In this document: piece after piece, positions 50,497-59,380 of the stretch | How positions within the stretch are numbered: position 1 is the first letter of the stretch | How the letters are laid out: every line of letters starts with the position of its first letter | Assembly (NCBI GenBank): GCA_003217735.2 | Contig: CP031590.1 | Location: 1-64,000 of the forward strand | DNA from: Marinibacterium anthonyi | GTDB taxonomy: Bacteria; Pseudomonadota; Alphaproteobacteria; Rhodobacterales; Rhodobacteraceae | Reading direction: 5' to 3' | DNA: 64,000 nucleotides | Position numbers and translations under genes: made by a program | The notes under the pieces: model-generated | Databases searched by the model: none | Seen by the model: only the letters and a program-made list of their open reading frames with translations | Told to the model about the DNA's origin: nothing

Positions 50497-51530
50497 GCGG
50501 CACCCCCGAGTTTTCTGCGGGGATCGAAATAGACCTCGCTGACCCTGCGCCCGGCGGCGGCCTTCTTTATCTGCACGACCACGTCGACCATCTGGTAAAG
50601 CATGCCCTTGATCTCGTCGCGCTTGAGGTCGCGCCCGGCCTCGCTCTCCTTCACCAGCAGGGCCAGCTGTTCGAATGCGAGCGTGGCGGAGTCGGCGTGT
50701 ATGGTGGTGATCGACCCGCCATGCCCGGTGTTGACGTTGCGCAGGTAGTAGAAGGCCGAGGCGTCGCGAAGCTCCTGCAGGAAGATGCGGTCGGGCCGCA
50801 TCCGGAGCGCGCTTTCCAGCAGGTCTCGGGCCGTGACATTGGCCTCGCCCTGACCGCCCTTGGAATAGATCATCCGCACCACGTTGGGCTGCGGAAGTTC
50901 CAGCTCGACGGTATCCTCGATGGTGATCAGCCGTTCATCGGTCGGGATCAGCGGGATTAGCGCCTTCGAGAAGGTCGTCTTGCCCGAGCCGGTGGAGCCG
51001 GAGACCAGGATGTTCTTCTTTGCAAGAACGGCTGCGTTCAGGAAGGCTTTCCAGTCGCCATTACGGTGATGGCCGAGGAGGGTTTCATCCTCGCCAGACA
51101 AGGCAGAGGGGGCGTTGGTGACGCCTTCGAACATGCCCTGACCCAGAAGCTCGTCGAGCGTGAAGGTCCGCTGCGCCGGTTTGCGGATGGTGATGCTGAC
51201 CGTGCCCGCCGGTACGGCAGGCGGCAGCACGATCTGGATGCGCTCGCCCTGTGGTAGGGAGCCAGACAGTAGCGGCGTCGTCTCGTTGACCTTCTGTCGG
51301 GAGAAGGTGCCCACGGTTGCGACGAGGCCGGTCAGGAAGGCGTAGGTCAGCTCGGGCAGGTCGACCCGTTCCCATGTCCCTTGGGCATATTCGACGAAGA
51401 CCTCGCCGGGGCGGTTTATGCAGATTTCCAGAATGTCGTGGCGCTCAAAGAAGGGCGATAGCGGGGCCATGTGAGAGGCCAGTGCCGAGGGCACGGGCCT
51501 TTCTTGCGGCAGGATGGGCCTCTCCATCAT
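50493..51530 (-). CDS. virB11: Type IV secretion ATPase VirB11
   Basis: A 345-aa hexameric ATPase. It has the P-loop ILVSGSTGSGKTTFSKAL, the Asp box LITIEDTVELELPQ, the Walker B region MRPDRIFLQELRDASAFYYL and the His box NTGHGGSITTIHAD. VirB11 powers pilus assembly and substrate passage together with VirB4 and VirD4. The start ATG overlaps the virB10 stop. All catalytic blocks are present. Confidence 0.96.
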   Translation of the reverse strand: MMERPILPQERPVPSALASHMAPLSPFFERHDILEICINRPGEVFVEYAQGTWERVDLPELTYAFLTGLVATVGTFSRQKVNETTPLLSGSLPQGERIQIVLPPAVPAGTVSITIRKPAQRTFTLDELLGQGMFEGVTNAPSALSGEDETLLGHHRNGDWKAFLNAAVLAKKNILVSGSTGSGKTTFSKALIPLIPTDERLITIEDTVELELPQPNVVRMIYSKGGQGEANVTARDLLESALRMRPDRIFLQELRDASAFYYLRNVNTGHGGSITTIHADSATLAFEQLALLVKESEAGRDLKRDEIKGMLYQMVDVVVQIKKAAAGRRVSEVYFDPRRKLGGAA

Positions 51531-52687
51531 TTCAGCCGGTAGACGCCGGAGAAATCGAGATCGCGGGCCACCATGACCGAGACCTCTTCGCCCTGGTTCT
51601 TCCGCAGGATCACGGGCACGTCGATGGTGTTTTCCAGCTCCGTCTGGGCGAGGCTGCGCGCCGCCGCGCGGGAGTTCTCATAGGAGTCATCGTCGCCGGA
51701 GGTGGTGGCGACGATCAGGGCATCGTCGATGATCGACAGCATCATCGTGCCGCCGAAGCGGGTCCAGAACTGGGTGTCGATGTCGCCATCAAAGCCGGTA
51801 CGACCAAGGGCATCGGCACCGGGCGAGCCCAGGTTCACGATCACGCTGTTCGGTGTTTCGGCACGGGTCCAGATGACGAAGAGGCGCTTGCGGCCGCGCT
51901 GCATCCCGCCCTTGTACTCGCCGACGATACGGGTGCCGCGATCCAGAAGGATCACCGCGCCCGTGGTCGAGTAAACATCGTCGGTCACGGTGCAGCGGAC
52001 CATGCCGGGGGCCGTGGAATCCATTGCCGTGTCGAGCGAGCAAGGGATCGTGGTGCCCTGGGTCACCGTTAGGTTCGGATGAGTAAGGACGGTGGCCTTT
52101 TCCGATTGCCGGTCGCTGGTGACCAGTTCGGCCGCCAGCCCGGTCAGCTTGCCGCCCGCGCCCTCGGCCGAGCCGCCAAAGAGATTGGCCCCGGCTTCGG
52201 TGCCCGCTGGGGCCGCCGATCCGGCAAGTCCCGTCAGATTGCCCTGATAGGCCATGACCGGCGCGCGTTTTGAGGACTCGTAAAGCTGTTCGGCCTCGCT
52301 CGGTTCCGCCGGAGTCAGTTGTTCTTCCCGGCGCACGCGCTCGATCGGGCCGACCGGCGCTTCGGGTTCGGGTTTCGTCTCCTCTGGTTGGGCCTGCTGC
52401 TCCTGCTGTCGGGGCAGTTCCGCAGGCTCGAAGTTCTGCCCGGGCCGGATCGTGGTCTGCTGGCGCTCGGTTTCTTCGGGCTGCGCAGGCTCTTCGTCGG
52501 AGGGCCATTGGAGGAAGGCCATCGTGCCGAGGAAGACGAGGCCAGCGGCCACGAGGAATTTCTTGTTCTTCTCGTTCAGCCCGGCGGATTTCGCGCTGGT
52601 GATCGAGGAGATGCCGCGCTCGCCCTCGATGCCGCTTTCCGTTGCGTCGGGTGCACCGTCCTGCGGCGCTTGCTCTTCAGTCGTCAT
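51527..52687 (-). CDS. virB10: Type IV secretion core protein VirB10
   Basis: A 386-aa protein spanning both membranes. It has a short cytoplasmic N-terminus, one helix (KFLVAAGLVFLGTMAFLQW), a long Pro/Glu/Gln-rich periplasmic spacer (about 60-150) and the conserved C-terminal beta-barrel domain (ALTGL-like repeats, TIPCSLDTAMDSTAPGMVRC, VILLDRGTRIVGEYKG, LDFSGVYRLK). It forms the outer-membrane core complex with VirB7 and VirB9. A GTG at 52693 overlapping the virB9 stop (GTGA) is an alternative start. Confidence 0.95.
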   Translation of the reverse strand: MTTEEQAPQDGAPDATESGIEGERGISSITSAKSAGLNEKNKKFLVAAGLVFLGTMAFLQWPSDEEPAQPEETERQQTTIRPGQNFEPAELPRQQEQQAQPEETKPEPEAPVGPIERVRREEQLTPAEPSEAEQLYESSKRAPVMAYQGNLTGLAGSAAPAGTEAGANLFGGSAEGAGGKLTGLAAELVTSDRQSEKATVLTHPNLTVTQGTTIPCSLDTAMDSTAPGMVRCTVTDDVYSTTGAVILLDRGTRIVGEYKGGMQRGRKRLFVIWTRAETPNSVIVNLGSPGADALGRTGFDGDIDTQFWTRFGGTMMLSIIDDALIVATTSGDDDSYENSRAAARSLAQTELENTIDVPVILRKNQGEEVSVMVARDLDFSGVYRLK

Positions 52688-52689
52688 GA

Positions 52690-53541
52690 TCACTGTCCGA
52701 TGATTTCGCGCTGCACGGAGCGGCTGATGGTGCCGGTGCCGGTGTAGCCACCAGACGAAGATCCCAGCCCCATGTTGTAGATTGCGGTGACTTGGTTCCC
52801 GAGGCGCAGGCGCATTTCGGGGGTCACGTCATGCACGATGATCTGGTTCTTGCGGACTGTGGTGTTCGCCATGCGCTCGGTGCCGGAGCTGTCCACGACA
52901 AAGACCGAGGGCATCCGGTTCATCCGCGAGAAGGTCAGAACCGTCATTTCCCCGTTGTCGTAGGCTTGCGACGGCTGAAGGTCATGAGACCCCGCGACCA
53001 GATAGCGCCAGTTCTTCGAGCCGGAGGTTGCCACGGATTCCGCCAGCCTTGCCTTGGCAGCCTCCTCCTGCGCCCGTGCTTTCTGGTCAGCAGCTTCTGC
53101 ACGGCGGCGGTTGGCCTCGTCGGTCGGGTAGGCAAACCTGATCTGGAAATAGACATCTTTGGAGTTGTTGGTGATCGCGCCGTCCCGGACGATCAGCTCG
53201 AAGGAATAGGTCCGGGTGGTGCCGTCCTCGCGCATGGTCGCGATCTGGAGGTTGGTCGGCGGGTTGGCCTCGCGCGGCTTGAGATAGAGGATGTTGCCGC
53301 GCGGGACGATCTCCCAGGCGACGGTGTCGCCGCTGCCCACGTCGATGATTTCTTCGGTCTGAGCGAAGACGACCTGCACGGAGGTCCGCAAGGTGCCGAC
53401 GACACGGACCACGTCCCATTCATTGTAGCTGACGGACCGAACGCGGCTGTCGGAGCGCGACGGGTTCGGGATGTCGAGCGCCAGGGCAGGCGCGGCGGCG
53501 CTGAGCGCCAGACAGGTGATGAGGGCTGTACGCAGGATCAT
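52690..53541 (-). CDS. virB9: Type IV secretion core protein VirB9
   Basis: A 283-aa periplasmic protein with a signal peptide ending in APALA. The N-terminal domain has DSRVRSVSYNEWDVVRVVGT and GNILYLKPREANPPTNLQI, and the C-terminal domain has NWRYLVAGSHDLQPSQAYDN, MPSVFVVDSSGTERMANTTV and HDVTPEMRLRLGNQV. It joins VirB7 and VirB10 in the outer-membrane core. Its ATG overlaps the virB8 stop (ATGA). Length and conserved blocks fit the family. Confidence 0.95.
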   Translation of the reverse strand: MILRTALITCLALSAAAPALALDIPNPSRSDSRVRSVSYNEWDVVRVVGTLRTSVQVVFAQTEEIIDVGSGDTVAWEIVPRGNILYLKPREANPPTNLQIATMREDGTTRTYSFELIVRDGAITNNSKDVYFQIRFAYPTDEANRRRAEAADQKARAQEEAAKARLAESVATSGSKNWRYLVAGSHDLQPSQAYDNGEMTVLTFSRMNRMPSVFVVDSSGTERMANTTVRKNQIIVHDVTPEMRLRLGNQVTAIYNMGLGSSSGGYTGTGTISRSVQREIIGQ

Positions 53542-54224
53542 TCCGTCACCTCCGGGTCGGCCCGATAGGTGCTGACGATGAAGCCCAAGGGGTTGATCGT
53601 GCGATCCTCGGTGCTGATCTCCGCATCGGCGTCGAAGTCGAAGCCGATGGTCGAAACCCAAAGGCTTTGCGTCGTCAGGTTTTCGCGTTCGTTGGTCTCG
53701 GTCTTGTAGAACCGGACCTGGGCCAGCCCGTCATTCAGGAAGGAGATCGAGCGGATCTTGATCTCGGCCTTGGTGTCGGTGCCATAGGCGTATTGCGGGC
53801 TCTTGGGGTTGGAGCCGTTGTAATAGGTCGAGAAGCGTGCCTGTTCCTCGGGCGAGGACATCAGCGTCACCTCGTGGAAGATCGCTTCCCGTTCGGCATA
53901 GGTGTAGCCCTCGCGTTCACGGACGTAGCGGGCGAGGAAATAGCGGGTGACGGCCTCGTCATAGGTGGTGTCGCCGTCGCTCAGCCGGGTCATGACCTCG
54001 GGCACACCGCTGGCCTGATCGACCCGGATGACGAAGGGCACCACTTCCTTGAGCGGGGCCATGAAGCCAACAGCGGCCACGCTGGTCAGTGCCATGACGC
54101 TGGCGGCCCCGGCGATGATCCAGGCTGTCCGCTTGGAGCGTTCGGCGGCGAGGCGGCTGTCATAATCGAAGCTGCGGGCCTCCTTCAGATAGGCGGCAAG
54201 GTCCTTGTCCTGCGATACCGTCAT
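53538..54224 (-). CDS. virB8: Type IV secretion inner-membrane protein VirB8
   Basis: A 228-aa bitopic protein. The cytoplasmic start MTVSQDKDLAAYLKEARSFD is followed by one helix (AWIIAGAASVMALTSVAAVG). The periplasmic NTF2-like domain carries VPFVIRVDQASGVPEVM, AVTRYFLARYVREREGY and the closing NPLGFIVSTYRADPEV. VirB8 organises the inner-membrane complex. The start overlaps the virB7 stop. Confidence 0.95.
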   Translation of the reverse strand: MTVSQDKDLAAYLKEARSFDYDSRLAAERSKRTAWIIAGAASVMALTSVAAVGFMAPLKEVVPFVIRVDQASGVPEVMTRLSDGDTTYDEAVTRYFLARYVREREGYTYAEREAIFHEVTLMSSPEEQARFSTYYNGSNPKSPQYAYGTDTKAEIKIRSISFLNDGLAQVRFYKTETNERENLTTQSLWVSTIGFDFDADAEISTEDRTINPLGFIVSTYRADPEVTE

Positions 54225-54421
54225 GCGTCTTCCCCCTCCCGCGTGTCCGCGATCCGGGGCGTGACGCCAATTTCCTTCTGCTTTTCGAGGACAGCGGCCT
54301 GATAGTCCCACTTGGTCGGGTTCAGAGGCCGGACGACCGAGCCTTTCACATCCGGCAGCGGCGTCGTCGTGGCGCAGGCCGAAATGCTGAGGGCGGCCAT
54401 CAGGAGGACAAGTTTCTTCAT
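54221..54421 (-). CDS. virB7: VirB7-like lipoprotein
   Basis: A 66-aa lipoprotein, MKKLVLLMAALSISACATTT at the start, with a lipobox ISAC (Cys16). The motif VVRPLNPTKWDYQ follows, as in VirB7-like proteins that bind VirB9. It lies between virB6 and virB8, the usual VirB7 place. The start has CAGGAGG-type sequence upstream on the coding strand. Small size limits certainty, but position and lipobox are strong. Confidence 0.82.
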   Translation of the reverse strand: MKKLVLLMAALSISACATTTPLPDVKGSVVRPLNPTKWDYQAAVLEKQKEIGVTPRIADTREGEDA

Positions 54422-54467
54422 CGCGTAACCTTGGAGTCTAATCGTGGAAGAGGTGGATTTGTCCGCC

Positions 54468-55361
54468 TCAGCTCTGTCGTGTCGCGGAGCCACTGGCGGG
54501 GGGCGTGCTGCCTCCCTGCCGGGGTGCCGCATTTCCCAGAAGCTTCCGCTCCACGAAGCGCTGCGCGGCACCGGTTGAGGCACCGGCCCCGGCGCTCAGC
54601 GCCGCCGCGATGGAGGGAAGCAGGAAGAAGAAGATCGTGCCGCAGGCCATTGCGACGAGGAATGCAGAGACGGCCGCTGCGCCGTCCTCGATGCTGAAGC
54701 TCGAATAGACGTCGCCGATGAAAGAGGTCACCACCAGCATAAGAACGATGACCAGGAGCTTCAGCAGGGCGAAATTCAGGGCCTGACCCAGCCAGGCGAA
54801 AAACCAGCCGCGCGTGACATCGAAGAGGGCGAAGGCGACGAAGAGCGGGCCGATCGCCGCCATGAGCGCCAGACCAAAATGGACCAGAAGGCTGATCACG
54901 AAGGCGATCGCGGCAAAGGGTACGGCGGCGATTATCACGACGATCGACAGGACATAGCCATAGATCGAGCCCGCGATGCCCGAGCCGTACTGATCCTGCA
55001 CTTCGGCGCTGATCCGGCCCGCCATCGCCATGACGGGATCGGAGGGTAGGTCGGTCGAGCCGCCGGTCAGCGTTTCCACGAAATCAGGGATGCCGTTGAG
55101 GATCGTGTCCCCGACCCAGGACGAGTAATCGCCGACGCTGGATACGAGGGTCCAGATGATGGCCAGTTTCACGCCGCGCAGGGTGAAATCCATCAGTGGT
55201 TCGTGGATGGAGCCACGGATGATCGCCCAGCCATAAAGAAATAGGTAGATCGTCAGGGCCGCCGTCAGCGGTGCAGTCAGCTCAGAAGAGATGGTGCTGC
55301 TGATGTCGTTCATCTTGTCGGTGAGACTGTCAGCAAAATTGTCGTAGAGCGTTTGCAGCAT
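54468..55361 (-). CDS. virB6: Type IV secretion membrane protein VirB6
   Basis: A 297-aa polytopic protein with about six helices (AALTIYLFLYGWAIIRGS, VLSIVVIIAAVPFAAIAFVI, LLKLLVIVLMLVVTSFIG, TIFFFLLPSIAAALSAGA). It has the VirB6/TrbL signature around FDVTRGWFFAWLGQALNFAL. VirB6 forms part of the inner-membrane pore. It precedes virB7 in the operon and follows eexN by 30 bp. Confidence 0.92.
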   Translation of the reverse strand: MLQTLYDNFADSLTDKMNDISSTISSELTAPLTAALTIYLFLYGWAIIRGSIHEPLMDFTLRGVKLAIIWTLVSSVGDYSSWVGDTILNGIPDFVETLTGGSTDLPSDPVMAMAGRISAEVQDQYGSGIAGSIYGYVLSIVVIIAAVPFAAIAFVISLLVHFGLALMAAIGPLFVAFALFDVTRGWFFAWLGQALNFALLKLLVIVLMLVVTSFIGDVYSSFSIEDGAAAVSAFLVAMACGTIFFFLLPSIAAALSAGAGASTGAAQRFVERKLLGNAAPRQGGSTPPASGSATRQS

Positions 55362-55391
55362 GGGACGGCCCTTTCCGGGTGGCGGCGATGA

Positions 55392-55655
55392 TCAGTTGAA
55401 GGACGGGTCTCCGAAGAGACGGTCCGAACCTTCACGGTCCTTCTGCGTCTGGGTTTTCTGAGCGGCCTTGCGGGCGTTCACGCAGTTGGCGTCATCCATC
55501 GCGCGGTCGGATAGCTCGCAGGTTTCCAGCATCGCGGCCCGCTCGGCGGGATTGGCGGTGAAGTAGTCGACCGTATGGTTCTCGGCCTCTTCCTTGCAGC
55601 CTGCGAGAAACGCTGAAGCCGCAAGGGTGATGATCAGGGGAAGGGGCAGGTGCAT
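55392..55655 (-). CDS. eexN: Entry-exclusion lipoprotein EexN
   Basis: An 87-aa lipoprotein with signal peptide and lipobox (LAASAFLAGC, Cys20), followed by the EexN-type motif TVDYFTANPAERAAMLETCE and a conserved second and third Cys (ANCVNARKA). EexN family proteins in the donor envelope reduce redundant entry of the same plasmid. It lies between virB5 and virB6, the usual position in such operons. Confidence 0.88.
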   Translation of the reverse strand: MHLPLPLIITLAASAFLAGCKEEAENHTVDYFTANPAERAAMLETCELSDRAMDDANCVNARKAAQKTQTQKDREGSDRLFGDPSFN

Positions 55656-55664
55656 GGTGTCTCC

Positions 55665-56381
55665 TCAGAAGCTGTCGTCGCCGTAGATGCTGGTGAAGGC
55701 CGCGCTTTCCTTGGCGCGGCGCTGTGCGGCGACTTCGGTCTGGCGCTGCTCTTCGACCTGTCGCTGGGCCTGCTGGAGCATGGCGAGACCCTGAATGCGG
55801 TTGGTGTCGTTCTGAAGCATGGCCTGTTCCACCGCGATCCGGGCGTTCAGGGCGTCCACCTCCTTCTGGGTGGAAACGGTGCCGATCTTGCTGCGCAGTT
55901 GTTCAAGCCCCGCCAGCCGGTCATCGGACAGCGACACGATCCGGTCCCCGACAGCGGTGTCGCGGGCCGACTGGTTGCGGATGCGGTCCAGTTCGCTCTG
56001 GTAGAAATCGTCGGCGTCGATATTGGCCCCATCCAGCGCGGAGAAGTCGGCCGCGTCCTGCGCCTTGCCAGCCAGATCACCCAGGTCATCGAGATCAATG
56101 TCGAAGTCGCTGGCAATCTGCATGGCATCCGCCCCGAAAAGTTCGCGGACATCAGGCGAGTTCAGGGCGCTGACGATGGAGTCCATGTCTGTCAGGCCAT
56201 TGATCGAGGCATAGAGCGCCTTGGCCTGTTCCAGCTCTTCGACCATCTGGGCGATTTCCTTGACGAACTCGGCCTTGGCGTTGGCGATGGCCGCCGTGTC
56301 GACCACGGGAACGCCTTGGGCATGAGCCGTGGTAGAGAGGGACAGCGCCAGCGCAGCGGCTGACATGAGAAGCCTTGTCAT
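55665..56381 (-). CDS. virB5: Type IV secretion minor pilin VirB5
   Basis: A 238-aa exported protein with a signal peptide ending in TAHA. The rest is mostly alpha-helical with long heptad-like stretches (EFVKEIAQMVEELEQAKALY, QKEVDALNARIAVEQAMLQN, QQAQRQVEEQRQTEVAAQ), as in VirB5/TrbJ-like proteins at the pilus tip. It overlaps virB4 by 4 bp and is followed by eexN. Confidence 0.9.
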   Translation of the reverse strand: MTRLLMSAAALALSLSTTAHAQGVPVVDTAAIANAKAEFVKEIAQMVEELEQAKALYASINGLTDMDSIVSALNSPDVRELFGADAMQIASDFDIDLDDLGDLAGKAQDAADFSALDGANIDADDFYQSELDRIRNQSARDTAVGDRIVSLSDDRLAGLEQLRSKIGTVSTQKEVDALNARIAVEQAMLQNDTNRIQGLAMLQQAQRQVEEQRQTEVAAQRRAKESAAFTSIYGDDSF

Positions 56382-58732
56382 CGGAGGTCCTTCCTTTTCT
56401 GGAACAGGCGGGGGAGCCAGTCTTTCGGGGCAGGGTGGTCCTGCATCAGCGCGTGCATGATGGCGTTGGTGGCGGTGCGGCCCGACAGGACGGTCAGCAC
56501 GTCATCAAGGCCCGACAGATCGAGGTCGCAGACCACCGAGTTCTGCGCCTGCTTGATCAGGAAATGGCCGAGGGGCAGCTCGTCGCGCACGATCTGGAAC
56601 TCGCGCTCGGACAGGCCAAACTCGTCGACCAAGTCCTTGCGGCTGGCGCGGTCGGAGCCGAAGAAAATCTGGCTGGCACATTGCTCGATGATCGTGCGGG
56701 CAATCGGGCTATTCACCACGTCGGAGGCCGACTGCGTTCCGGCCACGATGATGCCGTTCTGCTTGCGGATGACCTTCAGCTTGTTCTTCACGAAGTCCGA
56801 GAAGTAGGGGTCGGACAGGGCCTTCCAGAATTCGTCGATGAAGATCGCGATGCGCTGGCCGGTGATCAGGTTTTCGACCCGACGCATGAGATACATCATG
56901 ATCGGGTTGCGGATTTCCGGATCGTCGAGGAAGGCGGTGATGTCGAAGCCCACCAAGTCGGCATCGAAGGCGATGGTGTCTTCGGGATTGTCAAAGACCC
57001 AGCCGAGCCGTTCGTTGTTCAGCCAGCGATCCAGCCGGTTGCCGATGTCTTCGGCACTGCCGCCGAACCCCAGCAACTCGCGCAGGGCAGAGACGGTTCG
57101 GCCAGCACGGGGTATGTTGGACAGGCCCGCGACGGCCATCTCGATCCGCCGGACGTCTTCGGCCGAGAAGGTGGCGCGCCCGCCGCCCAGCATGGATTTG
57201 ACCAGTTCAACCATGAAGGTCTGGCCGTCCGCATCAAGCTCGATTGCCATGAACGGCGCGCAGCCGGTCGGGCGACCAGACTGGAAATCGAGATAGGAAC
57301 CGCCCGAAGCACGGACGAAGATCTCGGCCCCGCAATCCTTGTCGAAGAGCACGCGCTTGGCACCGAACTTTTCCAGCTGCGACAGCAGGAAGGTCTGCAC
57401 CACCGTCTTGCCGGAGCCGGAGGGGCCGCAGATGAAGGTGTGGCCGAGGTCGCCGACATGGAAGTTGAAGTAGAACGGGCTTCCGGCGCTGGTCTGGAGC
57501 TTGCTGACGGCGTCGCCCCATTCGTTGCCGTGCCGGTGGCCAGTCGGGTAATTGTGCAGCGGCGACATGGCCGTGTAGTTGCGGCTGGTCACCATCGCGA
57601 CCCGCGCCCGATGCGCGTGGTTGCCGGGAAGCTGCGCCCAGAATTGCGGCTCAAGCCCCATGTCTTCGCGGGCGACGACAGCCCCGGATTCCGACAGCAG
57701 GTTATGCGCATCGGCAGCGCGGGCTTTCAGTTCCTTGGCGTCCTCGGTCAGGACCGTCAGGGACAGGTTATGCTCGCCCATCACGAACTCGCCCGACATC
57801 AGATCGTCGCGGGCGTCGCGCAGCCCGTCCGCTTGGGACACGGCGGGGTCATTCGCGTTGCGCAGCCGCCCTTCCTTGAGGGTCATCTGGCGCATGGCCT
57901 CGTTCTTCGCGGTGCAGCGGAAGGACTGGGTCAGGACGAAACGGAAGGGGGCCGTCAGCAGGTTGTCGAACATGTTCGGACGCGTGCGGGCATGGTATTC
58001 CTTGATGCCGAACATCGCGCCATAGGTGCTGGCGGCGGCATGGCGGATTTCCAGCGCCTCCCTCCCGAAAATCACCCGGTCAGTGTAGATCGCGTTGCCG
58101 ATGGTCCCGTGAACCAGCGGGACCGGCTCATACCGGCCAGAGATCAGCTGTTTCAGGACGCTGGCGGGTTCGGAAATCAGCAAATCGCGGTGGTCCCGGA
58201 TGATCGAAAGCTTCCGGGGCCGGAAGCGGCTGAGGCTGCGGGTCAGCTGTGTGGTCTTGTCGTCGAGGTCGTCCAGAAGATCCTGGTCGACCTCGATCTG
58301 GCTGCTGCGGGCGCGACGCACGCCTTTCGCCAACCGACCGCCGGGCAGGCTGCGGGGCTGCATGTAGACGGTCAGATACAGATCGTTCCGGAACAGGCGC
58401 TTGGCCTCAATGCGGCTGCGGTAACTCTCGTCGATCCAGCGGGCGAGATCGGTGATGAAGGTGCCAGACGGATAGTCGTCATCGGTGGCCCGGACCACAT
58501 GGACATAGGCCATGGCAGTGTCGTCGGCGATGTTGCGCAGGGCATGGCTGAGCTGGTTGTGCAGCGTGTTGATGAACTGGGTATCCGCCGTGCGGAAAGA
58601 GACGCCCTCAAGCTTCAGCATCTGGAAGGCCCCCCGGTTGCGCGTGATGATCGTGTGCGCGTCCGAATGGCGGATGAAGGGAAGGTAGCGGTCTGCCGTG
58701 TTCTCCGTCTTGATCTTGCCCGTCAGGCCCAT
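56378..58732 (-). CDS. virB4: Type IV secretion ATPase VirB4
   Basis: A 784-aa ATPase, the largest VirB protein. The N-terminal CagE/VirB4 domain (to about residue 400) is followed by the P-loop GHTFICGPSGSGKTVVQTFL. The Walker B segment is QRIAIFIDEFWKALSDPYF, and the later conserved NGIIVAGTQSASDVVNSPIA and the closing helices are present. VirB4 energises pilus assembly and interacts with VirB3 and VirB8. Start chosen at MGLTGKIKTENTADRYLPF, which overlaps the virB3 stop by one base. Confidence 0.96.
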   Translation of the reverse strand: MGLTGKIKTENTADRYLPFIRHSDAHTIITRNRGAFQMLKLEGVSFRTADTQFINTLHNQLSHALRNIADDTAMAYVHVVRATDDDYPSGTFITDLARWIDESYRSRIEAKRLFRNDLYLTVYMQPRSLPGGRLAKGVRRARSSQIEVDQDLLDDLDDKTTQLTRSLSRFRPRKLSIIRDHRDLLISEPASVLKQLISGRYEPVPLVHGTIGNAIYTDRVIFGREALEIRHAAASTYGAMFGIKEYHARTRPNMFDNLLTAPFRFVLTQSFRCTAKNEAMRQMTLKEGRLRNANDPAVSQADGLRDARDDLMSGEFVMGEHNLSLTVLTEDAKELKARAADAHNLLSESGAVVAREDMGLEPQFWAQLPGNHAHRARVAMVTSRNYTAMSPLHNYPTGHRHGNEWGDAVSKLQTSAGSPFYFNFHVGDLGHTFICGPSGSGKTVVQTFLLSQLEKFGAKRVLFDKDCGAEIFVRASGGSYLDFQSGRPTGCAPFMAIELDADGQTFMVELVKSMLGGGRATFSAEDVRRIEMAVAGLSNIPRAGRTVSALRELLGFGGSAEDIGNRLDRWLNNERLGWVFDNPEDTIAFDADLVGFDITAFLDDPEIRNPIMMYLMRRVENLITGQRIAIFIDEFWKALSDPYFSDFVKNKLKVIRKQNGIIVAGTQSASDVVNSPIARTIIEQCASQIFFGSDRASRKDLVDEFGLSEREFQIVRDELPLGHFLIKQAQNSVVCDLDLSGLDDVLTVLSGRTATNAIMHALMQDHPAPKDWLPRLFQKRKDLR

Positions 58733-59061
58733 CAGTCGATCTCCTCGATCTTGTAGAGGCGGCGGAGACGCAGGGGGGATGTCGATGATCCCCCCCAGAG
58801 GCTCCGGTTCCGGCACCGGGCATTTGTGTCCAGCCAGCGAAACAGGATTTGGAAAGCGTTCTGATCGCGTTCGACGATCAGGCGAGAGACGCCGAGCAGG
58901 GGGATCGCAATGGGCAGGTAGAAGATCGAGTCCGCGGCGATCATCGCCAGACCGCCGATGCCGCAGCACATGGCGAAGGCTTCGACGGGAATGCCGAAGA
59001 TCATCGCCGGGCGCGTGAGGGCGAGGAACAGTACGTCCTCGTTCATCTTCACCTTTTCCAT
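58732..59061 (-). CDS. virB3: Type IV secretion protein VirB3
   Basis: A 109-aa protein with VirB3 motifs: EDVLFLALTRPAMIFGIPVE at the start, a hydrophobic hairpin (AMCCGIGGLAMIAADSIFYL) and a C-terminal RWLDTNARCRNRSLWGG. VirB3 assists pilus assembly with VirB4. GGGAGGG upstream supports the start at 59061; ATG 59046 is an alternative. Confidence 0.92.
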   Translation of the reverse strand: MEKVKMNEDVLFLALTRPAMIFGIPVEAFAMCCGIGGLAMIAADSIFYLPIAIPLLGVSRLIVERDQNAFQILFRWLDTNARCRNRSLWGGSSTSPLRLRRLYKIEEID

Positions 59062-59080
59062 GCGGTGCCCTCCCTGCCGG

Positions 59081-59368
59081 TCAGCCAGTGATCATGCTCA
59101 GCACCTCGGAGGAGGCGTAGATCAGGACGACACCGCCAACGGCCCAAGCGGCACGGCGCAGGTCGACGAAGTTAAAGAGCCAGCCCGCGCCGATGAACAT
59201 CAGGGCGATCAGTGCAATGGGCTGCTTGGCGCTTTCGAACTCGTCGAGGATATTGTTCAGGAAGTCGGTGAAGCCTGCGGCGGCGGCGGGCTGTGCCGTT
59301 GCGGTCAGGACCGCAGCCAGAAACATCGGGGCGCCGATGCTCCGGTGGCGGGTCAGAAAGGTCTTCAT
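59081..59368 (-). CDS. virB2: Major pilin VirB2
   Basis: A 95-aa pilin precursor. A long signal peptide is cleaved after PAAAA, leaving a mature part of about 65 residues. This has two hydrophobic helices (PIALIALMFIGAGWLFNFVD and AAWAVGGVVLIYASSEVLSM) joined by a short basic loop (DLRRA). That matches VirB2/TrbC pilins. It lies between virB1 and virB3. Confidence 0.92.
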   Translation of the reverse strand: MKTFLTRHRSIGAPMFLAAVLTATAQPAAAAGFTDFLNNILDEFESAKQPIALIALMFIGAGWLFNFVDLRRAAWAVGGVVLIYASSEVLSMITG

Positions 59369-59380
59369 GGTTGCGTCCTT

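Noticed and set aside
56375-58756. 793-codon plus-strand frame
   Set aside because: It is the antisense of virB4, which has all its ATPase motifs.
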